Notes: generated by a model not told the origin, from the sequence alone. Positions 31,155 to 42,803 are shown, numbered from the stretch's first letter. The stretch: DNA of 64,000 nt from Escallonia rubra (GCA_033065855.1 JAVXUO010002183.1:140096-204095), one strand, 5' to 3'. Numbers and translations are program-made.

Positions 31155-31850
31155 ATGTTGTTTTAGATGTTGGCAATGTAGAAGTAGGATTGAAAGCAGA
31201 TGTGAGGGACCTTGAGACATTGATTAGGGAAGTTTTAGCTACTCGTCGTGTTCCACAAGTTCTTCCAGTAGTTGTTGGGCTCTTTTATCAGCTCTGTTGT
31301 CTTGCTTAGACGTTGACGGGTGACAAGCTTAGGTGCATGATGTTTATTTTTCATGAAATTTTTATGTCATCCTTTTTGTGGTATGTGTTGCTATATTAAT
31401 TAACGATAAAATCCATACAATGCTGTTGATGTAGAGATTGTGTGTTCTTTGCATACACCAATGCCCTTTCTTTTTTTATGGAGGTGATCGGGTTGAATAC
31501 CTGACGAAATTATGGGATTATGACAGCATTAATGTGGACAGGTTTTATCAAAGGTTGAAGCTGGAGAGTGTAGATACTGACATGCGTGGATGGAAAAATC
31601 CTTTACAGGCGGGGCATGCAAATATGAAATTGAATGATGTTTTACATTTCAAACAAGACTCGTTTTTGAATAATGTATACTCCAATGCAAATGGTGTTAT
31701 TGATTTTACAAGGAATTCCTATCAGCATGTTTCTGACTACGTGGTGTTCAGTTGTTTCTTCTTCTTATTTATGTATACTTTTAGTTTTCTAGTGTTCATC
31801 TCTATTTAATTTGATGTGATGACAGTACTTTCAAAATCATAAAGGTTTAT
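31155..31850 (+). pseudogene. IRE1-like pseudokinase-KEN fragment (copy E)
   Basis: Nearly identical reverse complement of copy D. It reads GNVEVGLKADVRDLETLIRE, VGLFYQLCCLA, TAG, then a 123-codon open frame (31438-31809) with CIHQCPFFFYGGDRVEYLTK, GWKNPLQAGHANMKLNDVLH and FTRNSYQHVSDYV. After the last motif it reads into intron sequence. Confidence 0.65.
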
Positions 31851-31959
31851 GCATGCCTGACGCAATACAAAAGATTGTCCTTGTAAATGATAAATTTGGT
31901 AACTACAGTTAAGAATTACAAAAGATTGTCCTTGTAAATGTAAATGTTTAAGTGTGTCT

Positions 31960-32570
31960 GCTCAAAGAATTCTGTATAAGACATGTCAATCTTAGAAATA
32001 ATTTTCTATTGTAGCAGAAATTAATGTCTAACTATGAGAGACCTCGTAAGAGAGTCATTAAGGCTCGTCTTAATGTAGCTTATGGATCTCTCTTATAAAC
32101 TTAGTATTGACGCTCAAAATTTAAGTGGAGATGAGCTTAAGTATTATACGTTCTTCCATACATTTATGATAATCTTATTAATTTTTTTTAGAGTGCAGAG
32201 TGTATGTATTTTGTCTTCACTAGTGCACTCTTTTATGATGGGCTGATCGAATTAATTTTCCGGCCAAAATTTGGGATTATGGTGCACTCAACTTTGGTAT
32301 TTTTTTTATCAATAGTTGAGTTTAGATAGTGGATGCTCGAGCATGTACTTGTGGCACACCGCTCTCAATTCTCGTGGATCTCATCCCGAGCTGTGTGAAA
32401 TTCGTGATTACAATAACAATAAGATGTTCTACAAAATTTATTCAGTACCCAACGAAGTTCTTGTCTTTATTAGACGGTTCTATGATCATATTTCCGATGT
32501 TATTCGAAAGGTGTGCTCTCTTATTCTCATAAGAATGATATTTTTATGGCTAATTGCAATGTAAACTAAT
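31960..32570 (+). pseudogene. IRE1-like pseudokinase-KEN fragment (copy F)
   Basis: Degenerate MRDLVRESLRLVLM region (about 32033), the IWDYGALNFG stretch (about 32268), and a KEN-like frame with SHPELCEIRDYNNNKMFYKI and VFIRRFYDHISDVIRK (32370-32516). It is closer to copies B and C than to D and E. Confidence 0.55.
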
Positions 32571-32579
32571 TAGCCATAT

Positions 32580-33620
32580 AAAAATAAGAGAGCATACCTT
32601 CTTTCGAAGAACATCAGGAACATGATTGTTTAATAAAGACAATAAAAATATCTATTCTTATGAGAATAGGAGAGCACACCATCTTTCGAAGAAGAACATC
32701 AGGAATATGATCATAGGACCGTTTAATAAAGATAATGACTCCATCTTTCGAAGAACATCAGGAACATGATCATATGACCGTTTAATAAAGATAATGACTC
32801 CGTTGGATGAAGAATAAACTTTGTAGAACATTTTAATATTATTATAATCACGAATTTCACACAGTTCAAGGTGAGATCTACGAGAGCCATTAGTACATGC
32901 TCGAGCATCCATTATCTAGACTTAACTATTGATAACCTACCAAAGTTAATTTTACCGTAATCCCAAATTTTGGCCGGAAAATTAATTCATTAAAAGAGTG
33001 CACTAGTGAAGACAAAATATAGACACTCTGCACCAAAAAAATAAGACTGACATAAACTTATGGAAGAATGTATAATACCTAAGCTCATCTCCATTTAAAT
33101 TTTGAATGTCCTCACAAAGTGTATAAAAGGATCCACTGCAGCATGAAGATCAGCTACAGGAGGATGAGCCTTAATCACTCTCTTTAGTAAATCTTTGAGG
33201 TCCCTCATATCTTGCTTGAGTCTGTCGTCAACACCATCGATTTCTGTTATGGTTAAAAATGATTTCTAAGATTGAGAAACTTGATTTAGATACATTATCA
33301 ATCCTTCAAAAAAGGCAAATTCTTGAAACACAGATAAAGCAAGCTCAACATAAACAATGGGTTAAATGATGTGGAGTATCGATCCTTTTAAAATAGAATA
33401 ATGATTAAAAGAGCATCAAGATTTGAAAAATATTAGTTGACTTGCACCTGTAACCATGTTATATGGGGTAGCCTCATTGTCGTCAGATACTCTTACTTCT
33501 CTACGGACCTTCCCATGGCATTTTCCTGAGTTCATAATGGCTTTCAACGCACTGCCCCCTGAATTGAAAACTAGAAACTTAATAATAAGAACAAAACACA
33601 TGAATCCTAATTTCAATCAA
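32580..33620 (-). pseudogene. IRE1-like pseudokinase-KEN fragment (copy G)
   Basis: Minus-strand order: GSALKAIMNSGKCHGKVRRE (about 33560-33500), VSDDNEATPYNMVTG, a degenerate DLKDLLKRVIKAHPPVADLH (about 33205), and a KEN-like LELCEIRDYNNIKMFYKVYS and FIKRSYDHVPDVLRK (about 32880-32740). The 3' end of the KEN part is partly repeated three times (see 32590-32810). Confidence 0.55.
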
Positions 33621-33661
33621 AGCCAAAGAAATTAGAAGCAACACTATAAGATGGTGTTCAT

Positions 33662-34493
33662 TAGAGGTGTCAAAAGGGTTGGGCGGCCAGCGGGCTAGCC
33701 TGACCCGGCCCAAAAAGTGAATAGTAAAGGCCCTAACCCTTAGGGCCTTGGGCCAGACCACATTTTACCCAGAATTATCCAGGTCCGGCCCGGCCCTAAA
33801 AAGCCCGGATCAGGCCCTAAAAATGGGCTGGCCCAAAACCGGCCCATTTTTAGGACCTGGCCCGACCCGGCCTTGCCCTAACGCAGAACGCAGGCCCTCT
33901 TCTGGCTCGAATTTTGGCCTATTGTGCGAAAATATAGAAATTTTTTCAAACACACATATATATATAAAAAATAGGTAACTTAGCCTGTTTGTTTACAAGC
34001 AGCCGGTCCCAAGCCCGGATAAAAGGAGGAGGGCCTATGAACAAATTTTTCTTCAATTTAACTCCATCAATTTGAATATTTGAATGCTAGAAAGATTATT
34101 GTATACACACATATTACTACATATATGTGTGCGTGTCTAGGGCATTTTTAGTTGCTTTACTTGCTTGCATACACATATATGTGGTAATATGTATACACAT
34201 ATTACTATGTGGTAATATGTATGCACACATTATTACATTACAATTTTCTTACATAATAACAAGAAAATACCGCAATTAAAGTCTTTCTTTGAATAAAAAA
34301 AAACAAGTTGGGCCCGGGCCCGGCCCAAGCCCGGCCCTAAATATTGGGCCTAGGGCCAGGGCTTGGACTGGGCCTAGATACCCCTCTTCTCTAGCCTGGC
34401 CCGTTTCCTCACCACAGTGGCCCGGCCCCGGCCCATTTTCACTTCTGGCCCGCTGGGCCCGGGCTGGGCCGGCTCGGCCCATTGACACCTCTA
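33662..34493. mobile_element. Non-autonomous element with GGGCC-rich ends
   Basis: The termini are TAGAGGTGTCAAAAGGG and, inverted, TAGAGGTGTCAATGGGCC. GTTCAT directly flanks both ends (33656-33661 and 34494-34499). The ends carry dense GGCCCGG/CCGGCCC words, and the middle (33930-34290) is AT-rich with TATGTGTATAC-like short palindromes. No coding is present. hAT-like ends are suggested, but the duplication I can see is 6 bp rather than 8. Confidence 0.7.
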
Positions 34494-34768
34494 GTTCATA
34501 GTAGCATATCCAATAAGATGTGCCATACACATATGTTGTACCCATGTCCAAGTGTCGAGTATGCAACACTGGTACTTCACGCATTCTGAAGAGTCCATGT
34601 AACGTTGGCTCTGGACCATACATCATTTAATGCTCCAATGTAACTGCTGGCTTTGCGTGACTTTGTCTATTGAAAAGCTGAAAGAGGCTTGAATTTACTT
34701 TTACTGCATGCAGAAGTATAAATTCGCTCCTCTTCTATTGATCTATTAGCTGACACATATATCTGTAG

Positions 34769-37700
34769 GTACATCATGTAACCATTATTTCTTGCGAAAA
34801 CTCTTGCTTATTGGCAGGGGCCAGTGTGATATTGCTTATGATGCAGGTATTTTCTGTATTTTTGACCTCCCCTACCCCTGAATTGATCTAGTGTGTTAGA
34901 TAATTCCATTGTCCTTGTGGTTTGTCTACTTGTGTGACTTAATATTCATTTTTGCTCTGGACAGTTAACCACTGTCGATATTCTTTCCATCTCTTCCTTT
35001 CAAAACAGTTATAAAATCTAGGTTAAGTAAAGATATGACGACACTTGTTGGTCAAGGGGGGAAAGCCAGAAAAAAGGTCCTTAACTTTTCCTTTTTTGGT
35101 GGTCCTTTACTTTTTCGTTCCCTCAACTTGGTTACCAAAATGAACGTCCTTTATTAATCTCCCTGTTTTCCTCTTTTGCTTCTGCTTGAACTAGCAAATT
35201 ACATATCCACTTCATTTCCCTTTGTGTCGCGAGGAAGAATTTTTATTTAGGTGATTGAGACCTGAACCAGAATATAAGCTTCAGAAATTTTATGGTGAAG
35301 AAGTAGGTCACATGTTATCACATTTGTGATTATCTGCCAGTATATAATGCACATGTTTTTATGTGTCCATGAGTTTTAAGTCGGTTTGAGAGTATATACA
35401 ACTATGGTACATATGCATAGTCAACACGTATGGGTTGGGGGTTTTGTGCAAGGTATGAGCGTAGCACTGAACATTGTGTATGGATGCAATTAAGACTTAA
35501 GAGGTTTAGTTTCTTTCTTTCAAACTAGTCTATCTTTTTAGTTAATTATGTTATGAAAACGTTGGATCACTGGTTGAACCAATGAACTGGTGAAGCAGTC
35601 TCTTGACCAGTTTGATGCCCGAATTGGTTTTGATAACTATGGGCAAGATATAATAATTTTATAATGTTGTCTTCTTTTTTTTCCTCGTGGTGGTTGGGAG
35701 TTGTGATTCCTCACTTATGTTCATGTTAACTATGATGAATTATTCTATTACCCTTCAAATTATGTACTTAGAATCCTATAAAAATCATCTGCTGTTTTTC
35801 CTATCTAATATGTTCTGTCAGATTTAATTGAGGCTCAATTGGAAGGCTTATGTGCCAGAGCCTTATCTACCGTCTTTGCAAACATAATCATCAAAGGTCT
35901 GGATGATCTTGATGGAGTCGTGGTATTCATTTCACTGGCTTGATATATTCTCCATTTTCTTCCAAATCTCTCTTAAGAAGTACCTGCATCGTGTTATTCA
36001 TTTCCGTACTAGTGCCTAAGTCTGTAGTAAAGTATTTAGTATCATTTCTTGAGAATTAAATCTTATTGTTCGTATTTTCTGATGCAAGTGTACTAGTACG
36101 TGAACATTCCACAGACTACTTCTAAGACTTGCATTAGAGCTAAAACATCGATGACTGGTCAAGTTGTTAGCCACAAGAAATAGATTTGAGCTGCTACCTA
36201 GTATATACGACATTATGACATATTAGGCGGGGCACAAAAGTTGAGGGATTTCAAGAACCTATATACTATAAAAGGTTTAAAGCCCTTGATCCCAATGGTT
36301 GTTCCATGTTGTCTATATGCAATGGAGTATGCATTTATAGGTTTCTTCATATCTTGACTCTGTTTTTCCCTCTGAATTAGGATAGATTTTCACTAGCGTT
36401 TTGCATTATGGTTGTAAATGATATGCCGCTGGGGATGAATAAGATTTTCTTGTTCTACCTAGCTATTCTTGGTTTACTCTAACAAGGAGTTTACACGCCC
36501 TTCTCATGTGCCAGACCTTTTGTCTGAAAGCCCGTTGATCGTATCAGGCAGATACCAGGGAGCTTTTCCTAATATTCTTAAAGCCAAAGGTACCCTTGCA
36601 GATATGTGCAATTTCTCTGTAGACCTGAAAGTACAAGTCGCAAAGGACATACCTCACAACAAGGTAAGACACCAAGTTATGAGCTAATCAACATGTGAAT
36701 TGTGCCGTTTTAAAATGCCACAGACATCCTGTTTTGAAGCAAACTGAAGTAAATATCTTAAATCCCTCTAAAGAGTTTGACGCACAAGATTTCTGGCTTA
36801 TATGGGGAATCCTGTTTAAGTTATCACGTATTGGTCTCTTGGCTCATTCTTTTTGTTCCAATCATCGGTATCCTGTATATCAGCTTTGAAGATTTGTTAA
36901 AATTCCATCTTTTCACGTATTGGTCTCTTGGCTCATGCTTTGAAGATTTGAAGGTAATGGAAACTCTGCTCCCTACTCCAACTACTACTCTTATGTAGAA
37001 AGATTAACTCAGATGAAATCAAGTACTGACCCTCTCCTCAAGATCTTTGTTCTTTGCCATGCCTGAGCTGTATGTATTTCAATCTGTCGCTTGCCAAGAA
37101 CCTAATGAACAAAACATTACCATCGTCAGACAGTAGAAGGTACCAGAAATAAATGTCAGTTGTCATCTACTACTTGAACTCTTTCAACTAATAATAACAA
37201 CTGCAAAGAGAAGGGCTATAGAGTATAAGGTAGAAAAGATGGAATTTTAACAAATCTTCAAAGCTGATATACAGGATACCGATGATTGGAACAAAAAGAA
37301 TGAGCCAAGAGACCAATACGTGATAACTTAAACAGGATTCCCCATATAAGCCAGAAATCTTGTGCGTCAAACTCTTTAGAGGGATTTAAGATATTTACTT
37401 CAGTTTGCTTCAAAACAGGATGTCTGTGGCATTTTAAAACGGCACAATTCACATGTTGATTAGCTCATAACTTGGTGTCTTACCTTGTTGTGAGGTATGT
37501 CCTTTGCGACTTGTACTTTCATTTATTTCTGGTACCTTCTACTGTCTGACGATGGTAATGTTTTGTTCATTAGGTTCTTGGCAAGCGACAGATTGAAATA
37601 CATACAGCTCAGGCATGGCAAAGAACAAAGATCTTGAGGAGAGGGTCAGTACTTGATTTCATCTGAGTTAATCTTTCTACATAAGAGTAGTAGTTGGAGT

Positions 37701-38701
37701 AGGGAGCAGAGTTTCCATTACCTTGTTTGTCCTTCTCAATATCTATTTCATGTTAGATTGGTGTTCGGATCGATACATCCAACTCCAAGAGGCGTACCTA
37801 GATGATATTACTCCTGGTCATATGATCCAAACCAGTTTTGCAGGCATTTTCTGGTTGTTTGCCTGTATGCTTACTTGATGCTCTAGCTTCTTAACTAATC
37901 AATGATTAGGATTGCAGGATCATTCTCATCCTTTTGGGCAGTTTAGAGCATAGCATTAAATTTACTACTTAGGAAGGTCTTGTCGCTTTTTTATGATTTC
38001 TCCATCATCACGTTCACGTTATATATAATGATGTTGCTGAGCCATTTCCCATTTATTGGCAGATAGTAAAAATGAGTGTACAAGAATCCATTGTTTCCGA
38101 GTATACACGAATGATCTTGCTCGAGACTCAGAGAGAAATGAAAGCCACAGCGAGCAGAATAAAAGGGGTGCGCACTGTCTGCCATATGAAGTAGTACTTT
38201 GGTCATTGTCATAGGTGCGCACTATATATGCTCATTATATGCTGCAAATATTGTTGCAGTCTCTTCAAAGGACTACAGTTTATCTTGCGCTCTCTCTCTT
38301 TAAAAGAATATATATGATGGTTAAAATAAGAGATTTTCTTTTCCTCTCCGTTTTAGGATTTTTAAGTAGATTGACTGTCAGGTGGGAGATGATAAATCCC
38401 AGAAGAAACAGTGCTGCAAAATCTTGGAGTCGGTTTCGGCAACTTGATCGCCGCTGCTGAAAACACTCCTCCAGGATCCAACGAACCAAAACTGCCAGAG
38501 GCCGCAGAGATTTTTGTAAGGGCAGCTTCCAACTTTTGCGGCAAGCTATGTGGCCACTGCTGTTGCATGTGCTGCATCCGAACCTGTTCACGGATGAATG
38601 ACCAATGTGCAATCGCACTCGCCCAGCTCTGCGGCGGCGCCTTGGCATGTCTAGGCTGTCTCAGTTGTTGCGAAGCATGCTGCTGTGGTGGACATGACTG
38701 A
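34769..38701 (+). pseudogene. Inter-alpha-trypsin-inhibitor-heavy-chain-like gene, broken copy
   Basis: Plus-strand relative of the gene at 58.9-63.7 kb. Matching exons are 34769-34846, 35822-35922, 36487-36663, 37574-37644, 38063-38167 and 38382-38701. Exon 37574-37644 is 4 nt shorter than its counterpart (TTTC lost after the Trp codon of AQAW), which shifts the frame. The last exon has a further 1-nt loss near 38404. The Cys-rich tail (NFCGKLCGHCCCMCC onward) stays open from 38411. A nested inverted duplication (36.6-37.7 kb) interrupts the gene. Upstream exons are absent; IRE1-like fragments and a transposon lie there instead. Confidence 0.75.
36630..37740. repeat. Nested inverted duplication inside the broken gene copy
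   Basis: Four blocks follow in order: P (36630-36915, plus), Q reversed (36957-37165), P reversed (37228-37520), Q (37522-37735, plus). The reversed pair is one continuous piece with the intron seen in the minus-strand gene copy at 60.1-60.5 kb. Q and reversed Q both carry the 4-nt deletion. Confidence 0.85.
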
Positions 38702-39561
38702 TGAGAAGCATAACTTTGTGGAACCTATTATCATATTCTATGTTGTTTGCTGGTTCTTGTTATTTACTGTTAGAGAAAAGGAAAATGTTGCATGGTGACG
38801 ATAGTTCAAGGTTACCATGTTTTCTGCTTTCGTTTTCAGGGTTTTAAACATTAAAAAATTTAGAAAATGAAAAAATATACATTAACTTGTTTAGATGCCA
38901 TCATCAGAATTATAAATTTTTTAAAAGCTATCAAAATCATTTTATGTTGGTTGAAATTCATTTTTCATATGTTTATTTATAAGCCATACTGAGTAGAGTG
39001 ATTTTCAACTATATGTTCACAAGGAATTGATGACTAGCGTTTACGTGAAGAACAAAACCGAACCCTTTGTAATAGCTTTACCGCAATTGTAAAAGATGGG
39101 CATCTCGGATGATTCACGTAGTGGGCTATGTTACGAAGTGGACTAGTTGGGACAACAGAGAGACGTCCAATTCCAAAAGCCCAACTATCTATGCTCCATT
39201 TGGTTATTATTTGGCAAAAAGAGGGATCATCCTGTCATGAATTTTGTACTTACAAGTATCTTGTCTGGACCTGGAAGCTCATAAGCTCTTGTTGCTAGTT
39301 AGCTTACCCATATAGCTTCATTATCCTTTTAAGTGGTCCTTTTGCAACTGTTACTGGCCAGTAATGGATTAAAAGTCACTAATCAAGGTTGTTGCCATGG
39401 CTACAACTTTCAGATACTACTGATTTATTTAGAAGTTGCCTAAGAAAGGGAACTATCGACCTAATCTAAGCTTAAATTCAACGAGGCACCATTAACCCAA
39501 ATATACACAATTCTCTCACTCATAATCCGTAGACATGGGCATTTATCAAAAGTAGATGTAC
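38702..39561. other. No gene recognised
   Basis: 3' flank of the broken gene. The first 100 bp still match the other copy (58830-58944). The rest has no frame, repeat or motif I can support. Confidence 0.6.
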
Positions 39562-40665
39562 TCACAAAGTAATTGCGTAGAAATCCTGCCACTGTAACAG
39601 TCGATCAAGCGGATGGGCCTCAATGGAGACTTCAGTAGCTTTTACGTGCCCTCTGCCGCCTCCAACAAAGTCAGACCCAATATAAAGCTGGGCACACACG
39701 AGGCGGGAATAAGGAGATCTAACGTGGCCGCAATTAGCATCCGGCCAGATATAACAAAACATACTATCACCTAAATATATCAAGGGTGGTATATATGCCA
39801 GTCTACTGAAGCAATCAGCAAACGACTCTTCAATTATAGGACAGTTTATGCGCCCTGAACACATCCTGTTCACGTCAAAATTGTAAGCGTAAACTTTCCT
39901 GTGGCCAAACCAATACATGGTACTCCGAACCATTACAGGCGTTGAGTAACAGCGCATCTTGTCAAAATCTTGGTCCACAACCTCCCAAGAGTCAGAAGAG
40001 GGGGTGTAGGTGAACAGGCCTCCACTGCAGCGAGAACCAAGTACAATCCTGTCCTTGCCAAGAGCTAAGCCATACAAGTCCTCACGGTACAAATCCGTTG
40101 GTGGGAAATTGGCAGGGGGGGCAGCAAGAGCTCTCCACTCGTTCTTCTTGGGATCAAGAACCTCACCCCAAGGCTTCTTACTTGAAACCTTGCGAACACC
40201 GCCAAACATGTAAATCTTGCCTTCAAGTGGCACTGCCTGGCCATACAGTAACCTGCGGCTCCTCATTGGAGGCCCAAGCATCCACCCCTTCTCCGGGCAA
40301 GCCATATCCCCATATCTCGTATGGCGTGAGAACTTAGAAGACCCGCGAGGGTGAGAACCCAAGCTGTAAATGGTAGAGCCGAGCCCACAAATGCGGCTGC
40401 TGCACGGTATTGAGTCAGTTTCCCGTATAGGAGTAATGACATTAGAGGATTCGGGAATCTGATTGTAATTCCTTTGCTTCTTATATGGTTTAGGATTCCC
40501 ACTCCTGCTGCTGCCTGAGAGGTTAAGGCCATACCAAACCATCTTCTTGTGCAAGTCGAAGCGTAGGCAGATGAAGGTCCCTGCATCGTGCGTCGAGCAT
40601 GGCCTGAGGGTAGCATCAGCCGCAGCAAGGAGCATACGAGACTCATCTCTGCTCCTTTTCCCCAT
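39562..40665 (-). CDS. Kelch-repeat protein, single exon
   Basis: Intronless frame of 367 residues from the Met of MGKRSRDESRMLL. The frame stays open for 44 more codons upstream to 40797, but that part looks like leader sequence; it includes a hydrophobic run and could be a weak signal anchor if used. Kelch-type blades are visible in GKIYMFGG with DPKKNEWRALAAPPANFP, ALGKDRIVLG with FTYTPSSDSWEVV, and STMYWFGHRKVYAYNFD. No F-box is seen in the open part. Likely a beta-propeller binding protein; partner unknown. A truncated relative lies at 44.8 kb. It has no stops or frameshifts. Confidence 0.7.
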   Translation of the reverse strand: MGKRSRDESRMLLAAADATLRPCSTHDAGTFICLRFDLHKKMVWYGLNLSGSSRSGNPKPYKKQRNYNQIPESSNVITPIRETDSIPCSSRICGLGSTIYSLGSHPRGSSKFSRHTRYGDMACPEKGWMLGPPMRSRRLLYGQAVPLEGKIYMFGGVRKVSSKKPWGEVLDPKKNEWRALAAPPANFPPTDLYREDLYGLALGKDRIVLGSRCSGGLFTYTPSSDSWEVVDQDFDKMRCYSTPVMVRSTMYWFGHRKVYAYNFDVNRMCSGRINCPIIEESFADCFSRLAYIPPLIYLGDSMFCYIWPDANCGHVRSPYSRLVCAQLYIGSDFVGGGRGHVKATEVSIEAHPLDRLLQWQDFYAITL

Positions 40666-41879
40666 GGTATCACTGCACTGCACCCAACCAACGAGACATA
40701 TCTTTTCAGAATAACATAAGATCATAGTCCAAACAAAGTTAACAATTATTAACAACAAACAAACCCACATAGATTTGCTGTTCTTTTTCTCCGGCATATA
40801 CCCATCAGATTAGAAGACTTTTAATTAATAACTGAGCTAGATGATTCAGATTTTCATGCTTACCCACCAGATACTAGGGAGAAGCTCAGTTAGAGAGTAT
40901 AGAAATACCCCACATAGACATGCTGTAAGACACCCGAGACACAAGGAAGGGACAAAGAACACCGCAGTAGAGAAAGCCTATGCTACACGATTAAAGTTAA
41001 TAGGGGGCAAACCAGCAGGAGAATAAAAAAAGTTGACCCACATGGATGTCTGAGAGGGCAAAACTAGGTGCCTTAAAGTAATCGATATTGAGCTAAAAGA
41101 AATATCTGGACCATACAACAGATCTCACCTACTTTGAGTATTATGTGTGTGTGAGTGAGTGAGTGAGTGAGAGAGAGAGGCGCTATGGACAATGTGAGAT
41201 TAGGCGGCTGACGGGCAGGGTAAACAATCAGTCGAAAAAGAACACACCGCAAAAAGCAAAACTCATAAGAGAGAGAGCTAAGAACAAAAGGAGAACAGGT
41301 AGGTTTCTTTGGGGATCTGTTTGGTTTCGTTTGCGTTGTGTCTTAATATGTCTACCTTTTCCCTTTTTGTTTGGGTTAAGTATTCAAGCGATGTTAGGTT
41401 TTCACTTATTACACACCTTAACTATTGAAATCAAGCTTAATTATTGAAATTATGTTTCATACCTTGTAATTTGTAATAGTTTCACAATGCCTTCTACTGT
41501 TTATTAAGAAACGGTCACGAAACGTTAGACACCATACAATTTATTTTAATCTACCAAATTGCCCTTGAAAAATGAGAAGTCTTTCTCTTCTTTAACCATT
41601 GTTGTTGATGCCCAACCAACTCCAGCACACGCACACACACACCCCAGTGATCACCACCAACGAAAGGGAAGTGTAATCAACCCTTTTTATTTTTAACGAA
41701 AAGGGGCTAAAACACCACGTTTGGTTCAAAAATTTTTAAGGGCTTAGGATGATATAAATTACAAACATATTGTTTGAGATTGATTATGGTCCTTGGATTT
41801 GATATAATTCGATTAAATTAAGTTTTTAGGTCCTTGGATTCATTTTCTTGTGCACCACTCCTGGACACCGTCTTTTATT
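40666..41879. other. Upstream region of the kelch gene
   Basis: Contains a GTGA/GA microsatellite at 41143-41180. No gene is supported; the 41163-41447 frame starts in the microsatellite. Confidence 0.6.
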
Positions 41880-42440
41880 CGTACAATAATAATACCTTTC
41901 TTGAACTTTTTCATAAAGATTTTTATTTCAGCATGATGTATCTTATTCACTGGCATAGAGGCTGGACAGGAGACTGTATTGTTCATTAATAAAGCAAAAA
42001 ATATGGCTTTGCATTTTGTCTCTAAAATAATGGAGTACTATAAATATATACTGTACATAGCAGCTACATCAATTTTCTTTTACTTTCTCCTTCAATGGCC
42101 CAATTCGACGCAAGGAACTTCAAGTTTATCTCATCTATACCAAGGATCAAATTGCGAACATCCTCACCAAAAAAGGTCTTTGATGTTCACGGCACCAATT
42201 CCTTTCTAGCAAGCTAGAGGTTGCCTGCCGCCCCTCTTCATCTTGAGTGGGTGTATTAGCTTACGCATAAATAAAGTCAGATTTCAAAATTTTAAACTTA
42301 GGATTAGGTTGTTAAGATAAGCAGCTGGATTAGTTTAGTTAGGTAAGATTTCAAAACGTTGAATTTTATGTTTTGTATCCTTATCACCTGTACAACTCAT
42401 CTGATATATACATTACAACTCAACCAAAAGTGGCATGAGT
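41880..42440 (+). mobile_element. Ty1/copia relic: end of RNase H and 3' LTR remnant
   Basis: VYLIYTKDQIANILTKKGL (about 42123-42180) followed by a degenerate SSKLEV (about 42208) matches the copia polymerase C-terminus (usual form KDQIADIFTK...KL). An LTR-like stretch follows, rich in TTAGGATTAGGTTG, with TTGTATCC and CTCATCTGATATATACATTAC. Stops break the frame. No second LTR is in the window. Confidence 0.6.
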
Positions 42441-42732
42441 TTTTTCAGCCACTCTATTATCCTTTGCTTTAATTCGTTGGAACCCTGTTATCATATCGAA
42501 CTTCAAGTTATACGATTTTAATCATACCTAAGGTAATGGAGTTAACCAATGAAACTGATAAGATCCTTTCTTAGTGGTAGAGTTCTTTAGAGGCTGAGCC
42601 CATGGTGATTTTTTACCTCACCAAAAGAAAACAAAAGGAGCAGCATAGCAGTGGCCTCAAACCACCCTCATATAGCTCAGGAAACTGAACTAAATATTAT
42701 ATATGAAAACTAAGTAGTCCGAATTTTGTGGT

Positions 42733-42803
42733 GGTATGCTTTTGGAGTACACGATGCTCATCTAGCTAGACGGTATGCTTTCAAAGTACACGATGCTCAT
42801 CAA
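42733..42803. repeat. Tandem duplication of about 39 bp
   Basis: GGTATGCTTTTGGAGTACAC with GATGCTCATC is repeated once with small changes at 42772. Confidence 0.85.

Larger units (their letters stand above)
30445..31850. repeat. Inverted repeat IR2, near-identical arms of about 690 bp, 23-bp spacer
   Basis: Left arm ends at 31131 (CATCTAAAACAACAT) and right arm starts at 31155 (ATGTTGTTTTAGATG). I saw roughly one difference per 30-40 bases over the first 300 bp. The arms are KEN-region pieces of the IRE1-like family. A transcript through both would fold into a long hairpin. Confidence 0.92.
31960..33620. repeat. Inverted repeat IR3 with a locally triplicated right arm
   Basis: Copies F and G face each other across ATGGCTAATTGCAATGTAAA and AATTAGCCAT (about 32545-32580), the same centre motif as IR1. 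TTTCGAAGAACATCAGGAA with GTTTAATAAAGA occurs three times at about 32600, 32695 and 32755. Confidence 0.8.
34510..38802 (+). repeat. Large inverted duplication, left arm
   Basis: Matches, reversed, 58830 to beyond 64000, including exons, introns and 3' flank of the ITIH-like gene. Differences are the nested duplication here and the 1-kb element in the other arm. The left boundary lies at or just before the transposon ending at 34493. Confidence 0.9.

Noticed and set aside
40666-40797. Upstream Met for the kelch protein, adding 44 residues
   Set aside because: The extension does not resemble kelch proteins and MGKRSRDE is a better start; kept as an alternative only.
42121-42180. Possible active copia element
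   Set aside because: Only the last residues of RNase H and a worn LTR are visible, with stops.
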